This document shows, piece after piece, positions 6,268 to 13,909 of a stretch of 16,405 nucleotides of DNA. Each line of letters starts with the position of its first letter. The first letter of the stretch is position 1. A model generated the notes under the pieces. The model ran no database searches and was not told the DNA's origin. It was given only the letters and a program-made list of their open reading frames with translations. This DNA comes from Bacteroidales bacterium UBA6207 (lineage in GTDB: Bacteria; Bacteroidota; Bacteroidia; Bacteroidales; F082), in NCBI GenBank assembly GCA_002421995.1, contig DISP01000145.1, positions 1-16,405 on the forward strand. The letters are read 5' to 3'. The position numbers and the translations under genes are program-made.

Positions 6268-9135
6268 ATGAAAAAACAATATCTATCATTGATAATCATC
6301 CAGATACTTTTTGTGTTTGGAATGCGCAGCATGGCCGCTCCGGTGGTTAGCTGTGAAGTGACCAAAATCAACGGCGGCGGTTTTACCACCACCATTGAAT
6401 CCGTGGTTGACAATTGCGACGGCACACACACCATCGTGCTGCGCGTTGAGCACAACGGATGCGGCGGGCCGAACTGTAAAGATCTGTCACATTATTCTGT
6501 GGAAGCCGAACCGGGAACTTACAGCGACGTGAGCGTCGAAATCCGTGAAGGTCAAATGACCTATGGCAGCATCGACATGGGGCCTAATTTGGGAAGTGAT
6601 CCCTTTGACGGTTTTAAAATCGATAACACCAAAAAAATCGGGGGTGGCAAAGCTGGTATTTTTGCCATTACTTACACGCTAAGCGGAGGTCTGCAAGATC
6701 AGCGCACCTCAGCCAAAGCAGGACAAAACGGACAAATTGTATCGTTTGATGAAGACGACTTCGAATATGTGATGAACTGCTACGGAACAGGCTGCGACGT
6801 TGATTCCGGCCTCAGGGGCAATGTTTTCCACGATATCAACGGTTTGACCGACAACACCGTGAATGGCAACGGAATTGGTGCCACGAGTGGTGACGATCTG
6901 TATGTGAACCTGCTCACTACGGCCAACGTGGTGATTGCCACCACTGAAGTTGAAAACGATGGCAGCTGGGAATTCGAAATTGGAGCTGGAAGCTACAAAG
7001 CCCAATTATCAACCGTTGAAGGAACGGTTGGAAATGCAGCAGGCACTGCCAGCCTCACTTCGGGCTGGGTGAATACAGGAGAAAACATTGGAGTGTCTGC
7101 CGGAAACGATGGCACTGTGAATGGACTTATCAGCGTGACCGTTGCCAATAACAGTTACACCGAGAACGTCAATCTCGGCATACAGCAACTGCCGGTTCCT
7201 GAAACCAATACTGATGATAGTCAGGAAAATCCTGGCGGATCGGTGAGCGTTACAGCTCCACCTGCCATTTTTGTGGCAGCCGATCCCGACGGACAGGTGA
7301 GCGCCATCCGCATCAGTGCTTTCCCCTCCTTTGCCAATTCGATCACCATCGGCAACACACTATACACCCAGGCTAATTTCCCGTCAGCAGGCATCACCAT
7401 TCCTGCAAATACCTCGGGAAACCCCACCCAAACCATCAGTGTTGATCCTGAAAATGGCGTCGTCACTGTCTCGATTCCCTTTTATGCCATTGACAATGCA
7501 GGTTTTGAGAGCCTTACAGCCGGCAGTGCCAATATGCCATTTACCGTTACGAACATTCCGGGTGGCTTGTCAGGTAAAGTGTTTCACGACATCGACGGTC
7601 TGACCGACATGACTGTGGATGGCGATGGCATCAACAACCCGGACGAAACAGCCCTTTATGCCCATTTGCTCAATTCAGGCAATACCGTTTTGGCCGTCAT
7701 GGCCGTGTTGTCTGACGGAAGTTATGCCTTTGACGGACTTACAAACGGCACTTATCAGGTTTGGATCAGCAGCACCCAGGGTACGGTAGGGATCAGCGGC
7801 CCGGCCCTCAGCTTACCCGCCAATTGGGAATACACCGGAGAAAACGTCGGCATCACAGCCGGAAACGACGGGCAAGCAGATGGCAAACTGCAGGCAACCG
7901 TTGTGGATAACCAGGTGACGGTGAACGTTAATTTCGGCATCGAGAAACGACCGGCCACCGGTACAGCCACTGCGCCCACTCAACAAAATCCGGGTGGCGA
8001 GATCTTTATCAACGTTCCGGCCGCTACCTTTGTTTATTCCGATCCTGATGGAAACGTAACTGCCATTCGTCTGCTCTCATTTCCGGTGAATGCCACGGCA
8101 ATCACTGTTGATGGCGAGACCTATACGTCAGTTAACTTCCCCTCGGGAGGCATCACCATCCCTGTAAACGGCAGCGGCGCGCTCACGATGGCCATCACCC
8201 TCGATCCGGTGGATGGTGCCGTGACAGTGCCTTTCCCTTTCAAATCCATTGACGACGCAGGACTGGAAAGCCTTACAACCGGCAATGCCTATGTGCCTTT
8301 CACAGGTGAATATGTGCCTGTAGATAATTACTATCCGGCTACAGGCCCGGGCACGCTGGCGTTTGAAGATCTTTGGCCCGGAAAAGGTGACTACGATTTC
8401 AACGACCTGGTATTAGACTATCGTTTTGAATTGATCTCGAATACCGGCAACTATGTGGATCAGATCAAAGGAACTTTCACCATTCGTGCTTTTGGCGCCT
8501 CCTATGAGAATGGATTTGGTTTCCAACTGAGCAGCAACATCCATCCTTCCGACCTCTATGTGGAGGGACAGCACATCACCGAAAGCTATCTCAGTCTGGA
8601 AAGCAATGGTGTGGAATCAGGCCAAACTGTGCCAACCATCATTGTGTATGACAATGCCTACAACGAAATGGAACATCCCGGCATGGGAATCGGTGTAAAC
8701 ACCGAAGAAGATGCCCCTTACGTTGAGCCCGTTACACTTGAAATCCGGATCTATTTCCCCGAAAACACCTATACATTTGCACAGGTTGACATCGCCAACT
8801 TCAATCCATTCATCATTGTGAATCAGGACAGAGCCGTGGAAGTACATTTGCCCGGCTATGCCCCGACAGCCCTTGCTGATATGAGCAAATTCGGCACATG
8901 GGACGATGACAGCAATCCCGGAACCGGAAGATGGTATGTAAACGACAAAAATCACCCATGGGCGATCAACATCATCGAAAGTTTTGATTATCCCAAGGAA
9001 AAGCAGGAAATATTGTGGGCACACCTTAAGTTTGCCGAATGGGCCATGAGCGGTGGCGTTCAGTTCCCCGACTGGTACAAAAACCTTGCAGGTTATCGCG
9101 ATAATTCGCTGATATATCAGGTACCGGAAAATTAA
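6268..9135 (+). CDS. Secreted protein with Cys-rich N-domain, two SdrD-B-like tandem repeats and C-terminal LruC-type domain
   Basis: The start is placed at the ATG at 6268, giving 955 residues. The open frame extends to a TTG at 6244, but that overlaps the lipoprotein gene and would put eight residues before an otherwise good signal peptide. Residues 1-24 are the signal peptide (cleavage near SMA-A). Residues 25 to about 178 form a domain I do not recognise, holding all six cysteines of the protein (29, 50, 65, 70, 171, 176). Residues 182-433 and 434-685 are two 252-residue repeats; each has an SdrD-B-like half (N/K-VFHDI-x-GLTD, GENVGI-type turns) and a second beta-rich half (QNPGG, DPDG, GITIP). 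Residues 688-955 are the LruC-type module with GDYDFNDLVLDY from D708. It is probably displayed outside the cell; there is no type IX C-terminal domain. It forms an operon with the preceding lipoprotein and is closed by the hairpin at 9149-9185. Confidence 0.9.
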   Translation: MKKQYLSLIIIQILFVFGMRSMAAPVVSCEVTKINGGGFTTTIESVVDNCDGTHTIVLRVEHNGCGGPNCKDLSHYSVEAEPGTYSDVSVEIREGQMTYGSIDMGPNLGSDPFDGFKIDNTKKIGGGKAGIFAITYTLSGGLQDQRTSAKAGQNGQIVSFDEDDFEYVMNCYGTGCDVDSGLRGNVFHDINGLTDNTVNGNGIGATSGDDLYVNLLTTANVVIATTEVENDGSWEFEIGAGSYKAQLSTVEGTVGNAAGTASLTSGWVNTGENIGVSAGNDGTVNGLISVTVANNSYTENVNLGIQQLPVPETNTDDSQENPGGSVSVTAPPAIFVAADPDGQVSAIRISAFPSFANSITIGNTLYTQANFPSAGITIPANTSGNPTQTISVDPENGVVTVSIPFYAIDNAGFESLTAGSANMPFTVTNIPGGLSGKVFHDIDGLTDMTVDGDGINNPDETALYAHLLNSGNTVLAVMAVLSDGSYAFDGLTNGTYQVWISSTQGTVGISGPALSLPANWEYTGENVGITAGNDGQADGKLQATVVDNQVTVNVNFGIEKRPATGTATAPTQQNPGGEIFINVPAATFVYSDPDGNVTAIRLLSFPVNATAITVDGETYTSVNFPSGGITIPVNGSGALTMAITLDPVDGAVTVPFPFKSIDDAGLESLTTGNAYVPFTGEYVPVDNYYPATGPGTLAFEDLWPGKGDYDFNDLVLDYRFELISNTGNYVDQIKGTFTIRAFGASYENGFGFQLSSNIHPSDLYVEGQHITESYLSLESNGVESGQTVPTIIVYDNAYNEMEHPGMGIGVNTEEDAPYVEPVTLEIRIYFPENTYTFAQVDIANFNPFIIVNQDRAVEVHLPGYAPTALADMSKFGTWDDDSNPGTGRWYVNDKNHPWAINIIESFDYPKEKQEILWAHLKFAEWAMSGGVQFPDWYKNLAGYRDNSLIYQVPEN
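6811..8322 (+). repeat. Two in-frame tandem repeats of 756 bp
   Basis: Copy 1 spans 6811-7566 and copy 2 7567-8322; the conserved VFHDI codons sit at 6823 and 7579, exactly 756 bases apart. Each copy encodes an SdrD-B-like domain followed by a second beta-rich domain (QNPGG to PFT), so a two-domain unit was duplicated as one block. The LruC module starts two codons after copy 2 ends. Confidence 0.85.
8329..9132 (+). repeat. LruC-type module, copy 2 of 2 (804 bp, coding)
   Basis: The 268 codons before the stop match the 3' end of the first large gene (4785-5588) at equal length. Bases 9004-9053 are identical to 5460-5509, a 50-base run inside a region that otherwise carries many synonymous and non-synonymous differences. 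Confidence 0.9.
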
Positions 9136-9148
9136 TTTTCAAGGGAAT

Positions 9149-9185
9149 AAAAAAAAACGCTGCTCTCCGGGGCAGCGTTTTTTTT
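9149..9185. terminator. Predicted bidirectional terminator between convergent units
   Basis: A run of nine A (9149-9157) leads into CGCTGC (9158-9163), an eight-base loop (TCTCCGGG) and GCAGCG (9172-9177), followed by eight T (9178-9185). The A and T runs can extend the six-base GC-rich stem to 14 pairs, and each strand ends in a U-tract after the hairpin. It starts 14 bases after the stop of the second LruC gene and lies 93 bases beyond the stop of the GH2 gene on the other strand, so it can serve both convergent transcripts. Bases 9186-9277 show nothing else. Confidence 0.88.
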
Positions 9186-9277
9186 AATTTGAGGTTTTTG
9201 GAATGTTAAATATAATCAAAACTCTATCCCTTAAGAAAAACAGATAGATTACTTTCCGTCAGACTCAGTGTTTCGAA

Positions 9278-12106
9278 TCAAAATGATGATATGAGTATAT
9301 TTTCAATTGCTTCCATATCTAAATCTGTTAAAGGCTGAAAAGAATTGCTATTCATATATTTAACCAAACTAATTAAAAGCTGACTGCTTGCTGGACGTTG
9401 TCGCATCAATAGATCAAAATCAATCGAACAAACCATCAACTTTCCATCGCCCACTTTGGCCTCCCATAAGTATGACAGCTTGTCGTTTACAATGTAAGAA
9501 TCAACCACCCCGATCAATGGATTGATTTCCTGCGGTAAATCATTCATCACCATGGCCCTGGCATTCATAGTAATGTCCCACCACTGCCAGTTGGAATGAA
9601 AGTCGGTTGGGAAGTCCCTGAAAACCGGATGCGCTGCATCACAAACTATTCCCATTGTATGGGCTTTTTGTGGCCATTTATGAATCGAATTCCAGAAGAT
9701 TGTACTGAAACAAGCAGCACGCAGCTTTTTTGAATTGGCAGAATCAACCAGATAGAGTACTTTTTTGCCTTCGCTGAGCCATTTTTTGGCTTCGGCGGCT
9801 GAATGGGTTGAAAAAACATGATCGGTTTCGGGCAATTTTTGTTGTTCGGGATACACCCAAATTTCCCATTCGTTGCAATAGTTGGTTTCCAAAATAGAGA
9901 GTTGCACAATAAGCTTTGTGGCTTTCTTTATTTTACTCAACCGGAAACCGAGTTCACCTATATGTGTCAGGCCGGTATCAGGAATGTTTCTTTGTAGCAT
10001 CATCCCCTTATGGAGTATCTTGCCACTTTCATCGCGAATCGTCCACGCGAGTTTTGCATTGGTGATGGTTTTGGCAGAGACATTGCTCACATCAACAGCA
10101 GCCGAAAATGTTTCAGCGTTTGTCCAAACCCGCTTTGGCATGCGCAACAATGGAACCACAGCATTGCAGTACTGTGCATGTTTTTTTGCATCAACTAGTC
10201 CTTTCGGCTGCCATTTATCATCCAGTATGCCCACGATGGAAATGAACTGTCCCTGAAAGTCGTTCAAACCCAAAAGCTGAAAACCGGCATAGCCGGGTGT
10301 TCGCAACACTGACTCAATTTCTTCTTTATACAGCAATGCCGAAAACTTTCCTGAGGCCAATGAAAGCAGCGCTGCTTTGTCGGCCAGACCTCTTTCCGCA
10401 AGGGCATCTTTGATACGTTCGTAATTTGTGTTGCGCAGCACGCCATCATTATATGTTTCAATCTCACTTAATTGCGGAAACATGGCCCATTGTCCCATTT
10501 CATGGGCGATCACAGGAGCATTGATGCCTGCAATCTCGCTTTGAAAATCGGACAACGTTTCGGGAGGGTTTGTATTGAAACGGCTGGAGTGTACCACATC
10601 GCCCCCACCCCAGGTGATTCCGACGATTTTTTTGTGGAAAGGCCATTCATCCTGTTGCTCATTTCCCCAGGCAGAAACATAAAAATCATCCGTACAACCA
10701 ATTCCCAAAGGATGCGAAGTGCATGTGTATAAGTGTCTTGGATCGGCATTTTTTTCTTCTTCCAAAATCTTTTGTGTTTCGGTAGTATGTGAAAAGGCTT
10801 CATTGTTTAGCGAAAGCATGCAAAATGAAGGGTGGTTTCCATACGTTTCCAACACACGCTGAAGCTCGGCGTAAGGACGGCCGCAAAGCTCTGGTTGCAA
10901 ATACAACCCAAGGCTGTCGGCAGCTCTGAAAGCAGCTTCGGGCGGACACCAGGTGTGAAACCGAACATGGTTCAGTCCATACTCCTTGATCACGCCAAAT
11001 ATCCTCAGCCATTCTTCTGCTGTCATGGCCGGATAGCCGGTCAGAGGAAACGACCCGCATTCAAGCGTACCGCGCATAATGGTTCGTTTTCCATTCACTA
11101 AAATGTAGCCTTTTTCCGTTGACAGTGATCGCATTCCAAATTTATTATATTGAACATCAACCACTTCGCCACCAATCAAAAGCTCACATTTTAATGTGTA
11201 AAGCCGGGGATTGAATTCATTCCATTCGATGATAGTATTCTGAAATTCAATAAATTGCACAACTGCATCTTCGCTTACCGGTATTTCTTTCACAAGATAT
11301 GCCACCGCTTTACCGGGTTCAAAAACCGACAAACGTAGCTGCTTTGCGGCTTGATTCTTTCCCTGCACAATGGGAATTTTGACGCGTACACCTCCTTTTT
11401 CGGGTTGTGGATAAATCTGAACCTGTCGCAACGATCCCGACTTGCTGTGTGCATGGAGTTCGATCCGCCCGACAATACCGTTCCATGATGTGCCATTGGC
11501 GTTGGTCACCTGATGTCCGGTTTGTTCGTAGCGGTTGTCGTCTTTATTGATAAGAATGCTTAGGCGATGTGTCCCGGCCACGACAGCGGTATCAATCAGC
11601 GTGATATGCGGGTAGGCAAAACCATAATCGCCACCTGCCGGCCGATTGTCCCAGAACACCTTGCTGGAGCCAAGGGTGCGCTCCAGGAATAGCTCCACAG
11701 ATTTGCCGTGCCATTCCTCCGGAATCACAACTTCGCGCTGTACCCAGAAAGCGCCATCGTAACTGATTTTTCTTTCGAGACCGGGCGTGAAGGTTGGCGA
11801 CTGCTGCAGCAACTGCCCGATGCCGGCTTCGTCTGTTGACCCGGGCAGGTTGATATAGTCGTTGACAGCAAACTTGCCGTTCTTGAAATAGATTTTATTA
11901 AGCAAAGCGAGATCGGCATTCAAGGGCAATGCGTGATTAAACCATCCTTCAGACTCACCTGTTTTGTTTGGCCAATCCTTAAAGTTTCCATCAAGGGCTA
12001 TCCTCCACTTTCCGCCGAGCGGCAGCACGTCCTGCGCAACCAATTGCAATGCAATGACTTGAAGCATAATCACCAAAAAATAAATCTTAAAAAAAGCTTT
12101 TTTCAT
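9278..12106 (-). CDS. Secreted glycoside hydrolase family 2 enzyme
   Basis: The start is set at the ATG at 12106 (942 residues), since it directly begins a signal peptide (MKKAFF, hydrophobic core, cleavage after VAQ or nearby). Upstream in-frame starts at 12145 and a GTG at 12202 would bury this signal, and the latter would run across the hairpin at 12163-12191. Family 2 enzymes are retaining exo-glycosidases (beta-galactosidase, beta-glucuronidase, beta-mannosidase and others). Residues about 28-220 are the N-terminal sugar-binding jelly roll (FWVQREVVIP, then GTSWNGIVGRIEL); about 225-330 an Ig-like domain; about 335-650 the TIM barrel. The likely acid/base is E436 in LNNE and the likely nucleophile E536 in VIAHE, 100 residues apart, as expected for the family. 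Residues about 680-755 look like another beta domain and about 765-920 like an alpha/beta domain of glutamine-amidotransferase type. Substrate is not predictable. It sits downstream of a SusC/SusD pair, so a role in glycan degradation is likely. Confidence 0.85.
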   Translation of the reverse strand: MKKAFFKIYFLVIMLQVIALQLVAQDVLPLGGKWRIALDGNFKDWPNKTGESEGWFNHALPLNADLALLNKIYFKNGKFAVNDYINLPGSTDEAGIGQLLQQSPTFTPGLERKISYDGAFWVQREVVIPEEWHGKSVELFLERTLGSSKVFWDNRPAGGDYGFAYPHITLIDTAVVAGTHRLSILINKDDNRYEQTGHQVTNANGTSWNGIVGRIELHAHSKSGSLRQVQIYPQPEKGGVRVKIPIVQGKNQAAKQLRLSVFEPGKAVAYLVKEIPVSEDAVVQFIEFQNTIIEWNEFNPRLYTLKCELLIGGEVVDVQYNKFGMRSLSTEKGYILVNGKRTIMRGTLECGSFPLTGYPAMTAEEWLRIFGVIKEYGLNHVRFHTWCPPEAAFRAADSLGLYLQPELCGRPYAELQRVLETYGNHPSFCMLSLNNEAFSHTTETQKILEEEKNADPRHLYTCTSHPLGIGCTDDFYVSAWGNEQQDEWPFHKKIVGITWGGGDVVHSSRFNTNPPETLSDFQSEIAGINAPVIAHEMGQWAMFPQLSEIETYNDGVLRNTNYERIKDALAERGLADKAALLSLASGKFSALLYKEEIESVLRTPGYAGFQLLGLNDFQGQFISIVGILDDKWQPKGLVDAKKHAQYCNAVVPLLRMPKRVWTNAETFSAAVDVSNVSAKTITNAKLAWTIRDESGKILHKGMMLQRNIPDTGLTHIGELGFRLSKIKKATKLIVQLSILETNYCNEWEIWVYPEQQKLPETDHVFSTHSAAEAKKWLSEGKKVLYLVDSANSKKLRAACFSTIFWNSIHKWPQKAHTMGIVCDAAHPVFRDFPTDFHSNWQWWDITMNARAMVMNDLPQEINPLIGVVDSYIVNDKLSYLWEAKVGDGKLMVCSIDFDLLMRQRPASSQLLISLVKYMNSNSFQPLTDLDMEAIENILISSF

Positions 12107-12162
12107 TGGCCGAAATTTTTGTACAAAATAATAAGAATTGTTCATATTAACAGCGCCTAAAA

Positions 12163-12191
12163 TAACAGAAGGGAATTGCTCCCTTCTGTTA
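12163..12191 (-). terminator. Perfect hairpin between susD-like and GH2 genes (terminator or attenuating stem-loop)
   Basis: Bases 12163-12174 (TAACAGAAGGGA) pair perfectly with 12180-12191 (TCCCTTCTGTTA) over the five-base loop ATTGC, a 12-base-pair stem. On the minus strand it comes 37 bases after the SusD stop codon and is followed by ATTTTAGG, a short U-rich stretch. This would end or dampen the susC/susD transcript before the GH2 gene, which starts 56 bases further on. The U-tract is weak, so read-through or a 3'-end-stabilising role is also possible. Confidence 0.65.
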
Positions 12192-12228
12192 CAATCACTC
12201 ACTAAACACTAAAAAATATGCTGTTGGC

Positions 12229-13896
12229 TCACCAACCCGGGTTTTGCTGCAGGTTTGGGTTCAACAGAATTTCTTTTGTCGGGATTGGTTGCAGATAATG
12301 TTTCTGCGGATTGAAATAGCGACCGGCACTGCTTTCGGCCACAATGAAGCCATTGGCGTCCGTCGTCCAGCCGTCAGAAGCATACGGATTGCGGTTGCTG
12401 CCATTGATAATGATGGGATCGAGCCAGCCGGTTTGGCTTAGCCTGATGCCTTTGATATCCTGTGGCAGCTCGGTTTCGGCGGTTTTCCAGCGGCGAAGGT
12501 CGTCATAACGGAAACCTTCAAAAGCCAGCTCAACGGTACGTTCGCGTCTGATTTCGGTTTTCATATCCAAGCCATTTGCGCCGGCAAAAGCGTTTGTTAA
12601 GGCCGGCATCCCAACCCTGTTGCGCAACACATTGATAGACAAATCCAAATCGCCATCGCTTATTGAACCGTCTTTTTCAAAACGTGCTTCAGCAAAGATG
12701 AGCAGCACCTCGGCATAGCGAATCAGGTGATTGTCGAAGCTAAAATTCGGACTCTCTCCCATTGAATTGGCAAAGTCGTTTTCCGACATAAATTTGTATA
12801 GCATATAACCCGTATTGGGATTTCGTTGCGGATAAAACGGCCAACTTTCAACACCAGCTGCATAAGAAGGTTGTTTCGACAGCTGTCCGGGAACCATCAT
12901 GGTCATCGTCATTCGCGGATCGCGGTTTTCAAACTCAGAAACTTTTGTTGTATAGCCCATAAAGACGGCTGAATTGGCAAGCGGCAAGCCATCTGTGCAC
13001 AGGTACATATCAGCCAGTTTCTTTGTTGGCAGATATCCGATGCGCTGAATGAGCGCCGGATATACCTGTCCCTCAATATCTTTTTGGTAGCGGCGGTCGA
13101 GGATGCACTCCGGTGAGTCATCGCCCTCCTCAATAAACAGGTAGCGGTAGCTTTCTGCGCCTTTGCCCGAATACAGGGAATACTGACCCGACGACATCAC
13201 TGCCTGCGAAGCAGCAACAGCAATATCAAAGTATTTTGAAGCATTGTCGCCACCATGGTATTTTTGCCAGCTTCCTTCAAAAAGTGCCACCCTGGCCCTC
13301 AAAGCATCGGCAGCTCCTTTTGTGATACGTCCGATGTCGGCAGAAGCCAGCTCAGAACGTGTTGGTAATAAGGCTGCAGCTGATTCTAAATCGCTGATCA
13401 TCAGTTCAGCAATCTCGTTTTGGCTTGCTCTTGAGGCAAATAGCTCCGGGCTGTCGAGGTCGAGCACACGGGTTATTTTCGGAACTCCTCCGTACAAACG
13501 ATAAAGACGCCAATAGTTGTAGGCACGAAAGAAAAGCGCTTCGCCTTTGGTAGCATCAACCTGATCCTGAATCGTTGACTTTTCGATCTTTTCCAGAATA
13601 TTGTTGCTTCTGCGGATATAGACATATGCATCATTCCAAACCCAACTGGTTTCAGAAGTTTGATAAGTTCCGTTGCTCACCACATTGTTAACGTTGAAAG
13701 CAATGTCCGATTCGGTATCATTAAAACCCAGTCCATCGAGGCATGGATACAGGTTATTGGCTGCCAGTTTGAACTCAGCTGCGGTTTTCCAGAAGGCATC
13801 ATCGGTGATGGTGTCCTGTGGGCTTAGATCAAGGTCTTTGGCACAGCCGGTAAAAAGTAATATTGTGATTATGAATAATATATGTAACTTTTTCAT
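12229..13896 (-). CDS. SusD/RagB-family outer-membrane glycan-binding lipoprotein
   Basis: This 555-residue lipoprotein has a signal ending LLFTG before Cys18; the mature start CAKDLD has the Lys/Asp pattern typical of surface-exported lipoproteins. SusD-family proteins sit on the outer face as a lid over their SusC transporter and bind the glycan. Family marks are visible throughout: the early LSPQDTITDDAFW segment, the helical (TPR-like) first half with FFRAYNYWRLYRLYGGVPK, the C-terminal segment IRYAEVLLIFAEARF, the motif RRERTVELAFEGFRYDDLRRWK shortened here to its core ERTVELAFEGFR, and the end LQQNPGW. Length is normal for the family. It starts 13 bases after the SusC stop, so the two are co-transcribed and should form one complex. 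The perfect hairpin at 12163-12191 follows. Family call is firm; ligand unknown. Confidence 0.96.
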   Translation of the reverse strand: MKKLHILFIITILLFTGCAKDLDLSPQDTITDDAFWKTAAEFKLAANNLYPCLDGLGFNDTESDIAFNVNNVVSNGTYQTSETSWVWNDAYVYIRRSNNILEKIEKSTIQDQVDATKGEALFFRAYNYWRLYRLYGGVPKITRVLDLDSPELFASRASQNEIAELMISDLESAAALLPTRSELASADIGRITKGAADALRARVALFEGSWQKYHGGDNASKYFDIAVAASQAVMSSGQYSLYSGKGAESYRYLFIEEGDDSPECILDRRYQKDIEGQVYPALIQRIGYLPTKKLADMYLCTDGLPLANSAVFMGYTTKVSEFENRDPRMTMTMMVPGQLSKQPSYAAGVESWPFYPQRNPNTGYMLYKFMSENDFANSMGESPNFSFDNHLIRYAEVLLIFAEARFEKDGSISDGDLDLSINVLRNRVGMPALTNAFAGANGLDMKTEIRRERTVELAFEGFRYDDLRRWKTAETELPQDIKGIRLSQTGWLDPIIINGSNRNPYASDGWTTDANGFIVAESSAGRYFNPQKHYLQPIPTKEILLNPNLQQNPGW

Positions 13897-13909
13897 GACT
13901 TAGATTTGT

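Noticed and set aside
12107..12162. A TTATTTTG stretch on the minus strand as a GH2 promoter -7 box
   Set aside because: The second base mismatches TAnnTTTG, and there is no TTG or TTTG element at the right distance upstream.
12107..12202. Upstream starts for the GH2 gene (ATG at 12145, GTG at 12202)
   Set aside because: They add residues before a clear signal peptide, and the 12202 start would lie on the far side of the hairpin from the gene.
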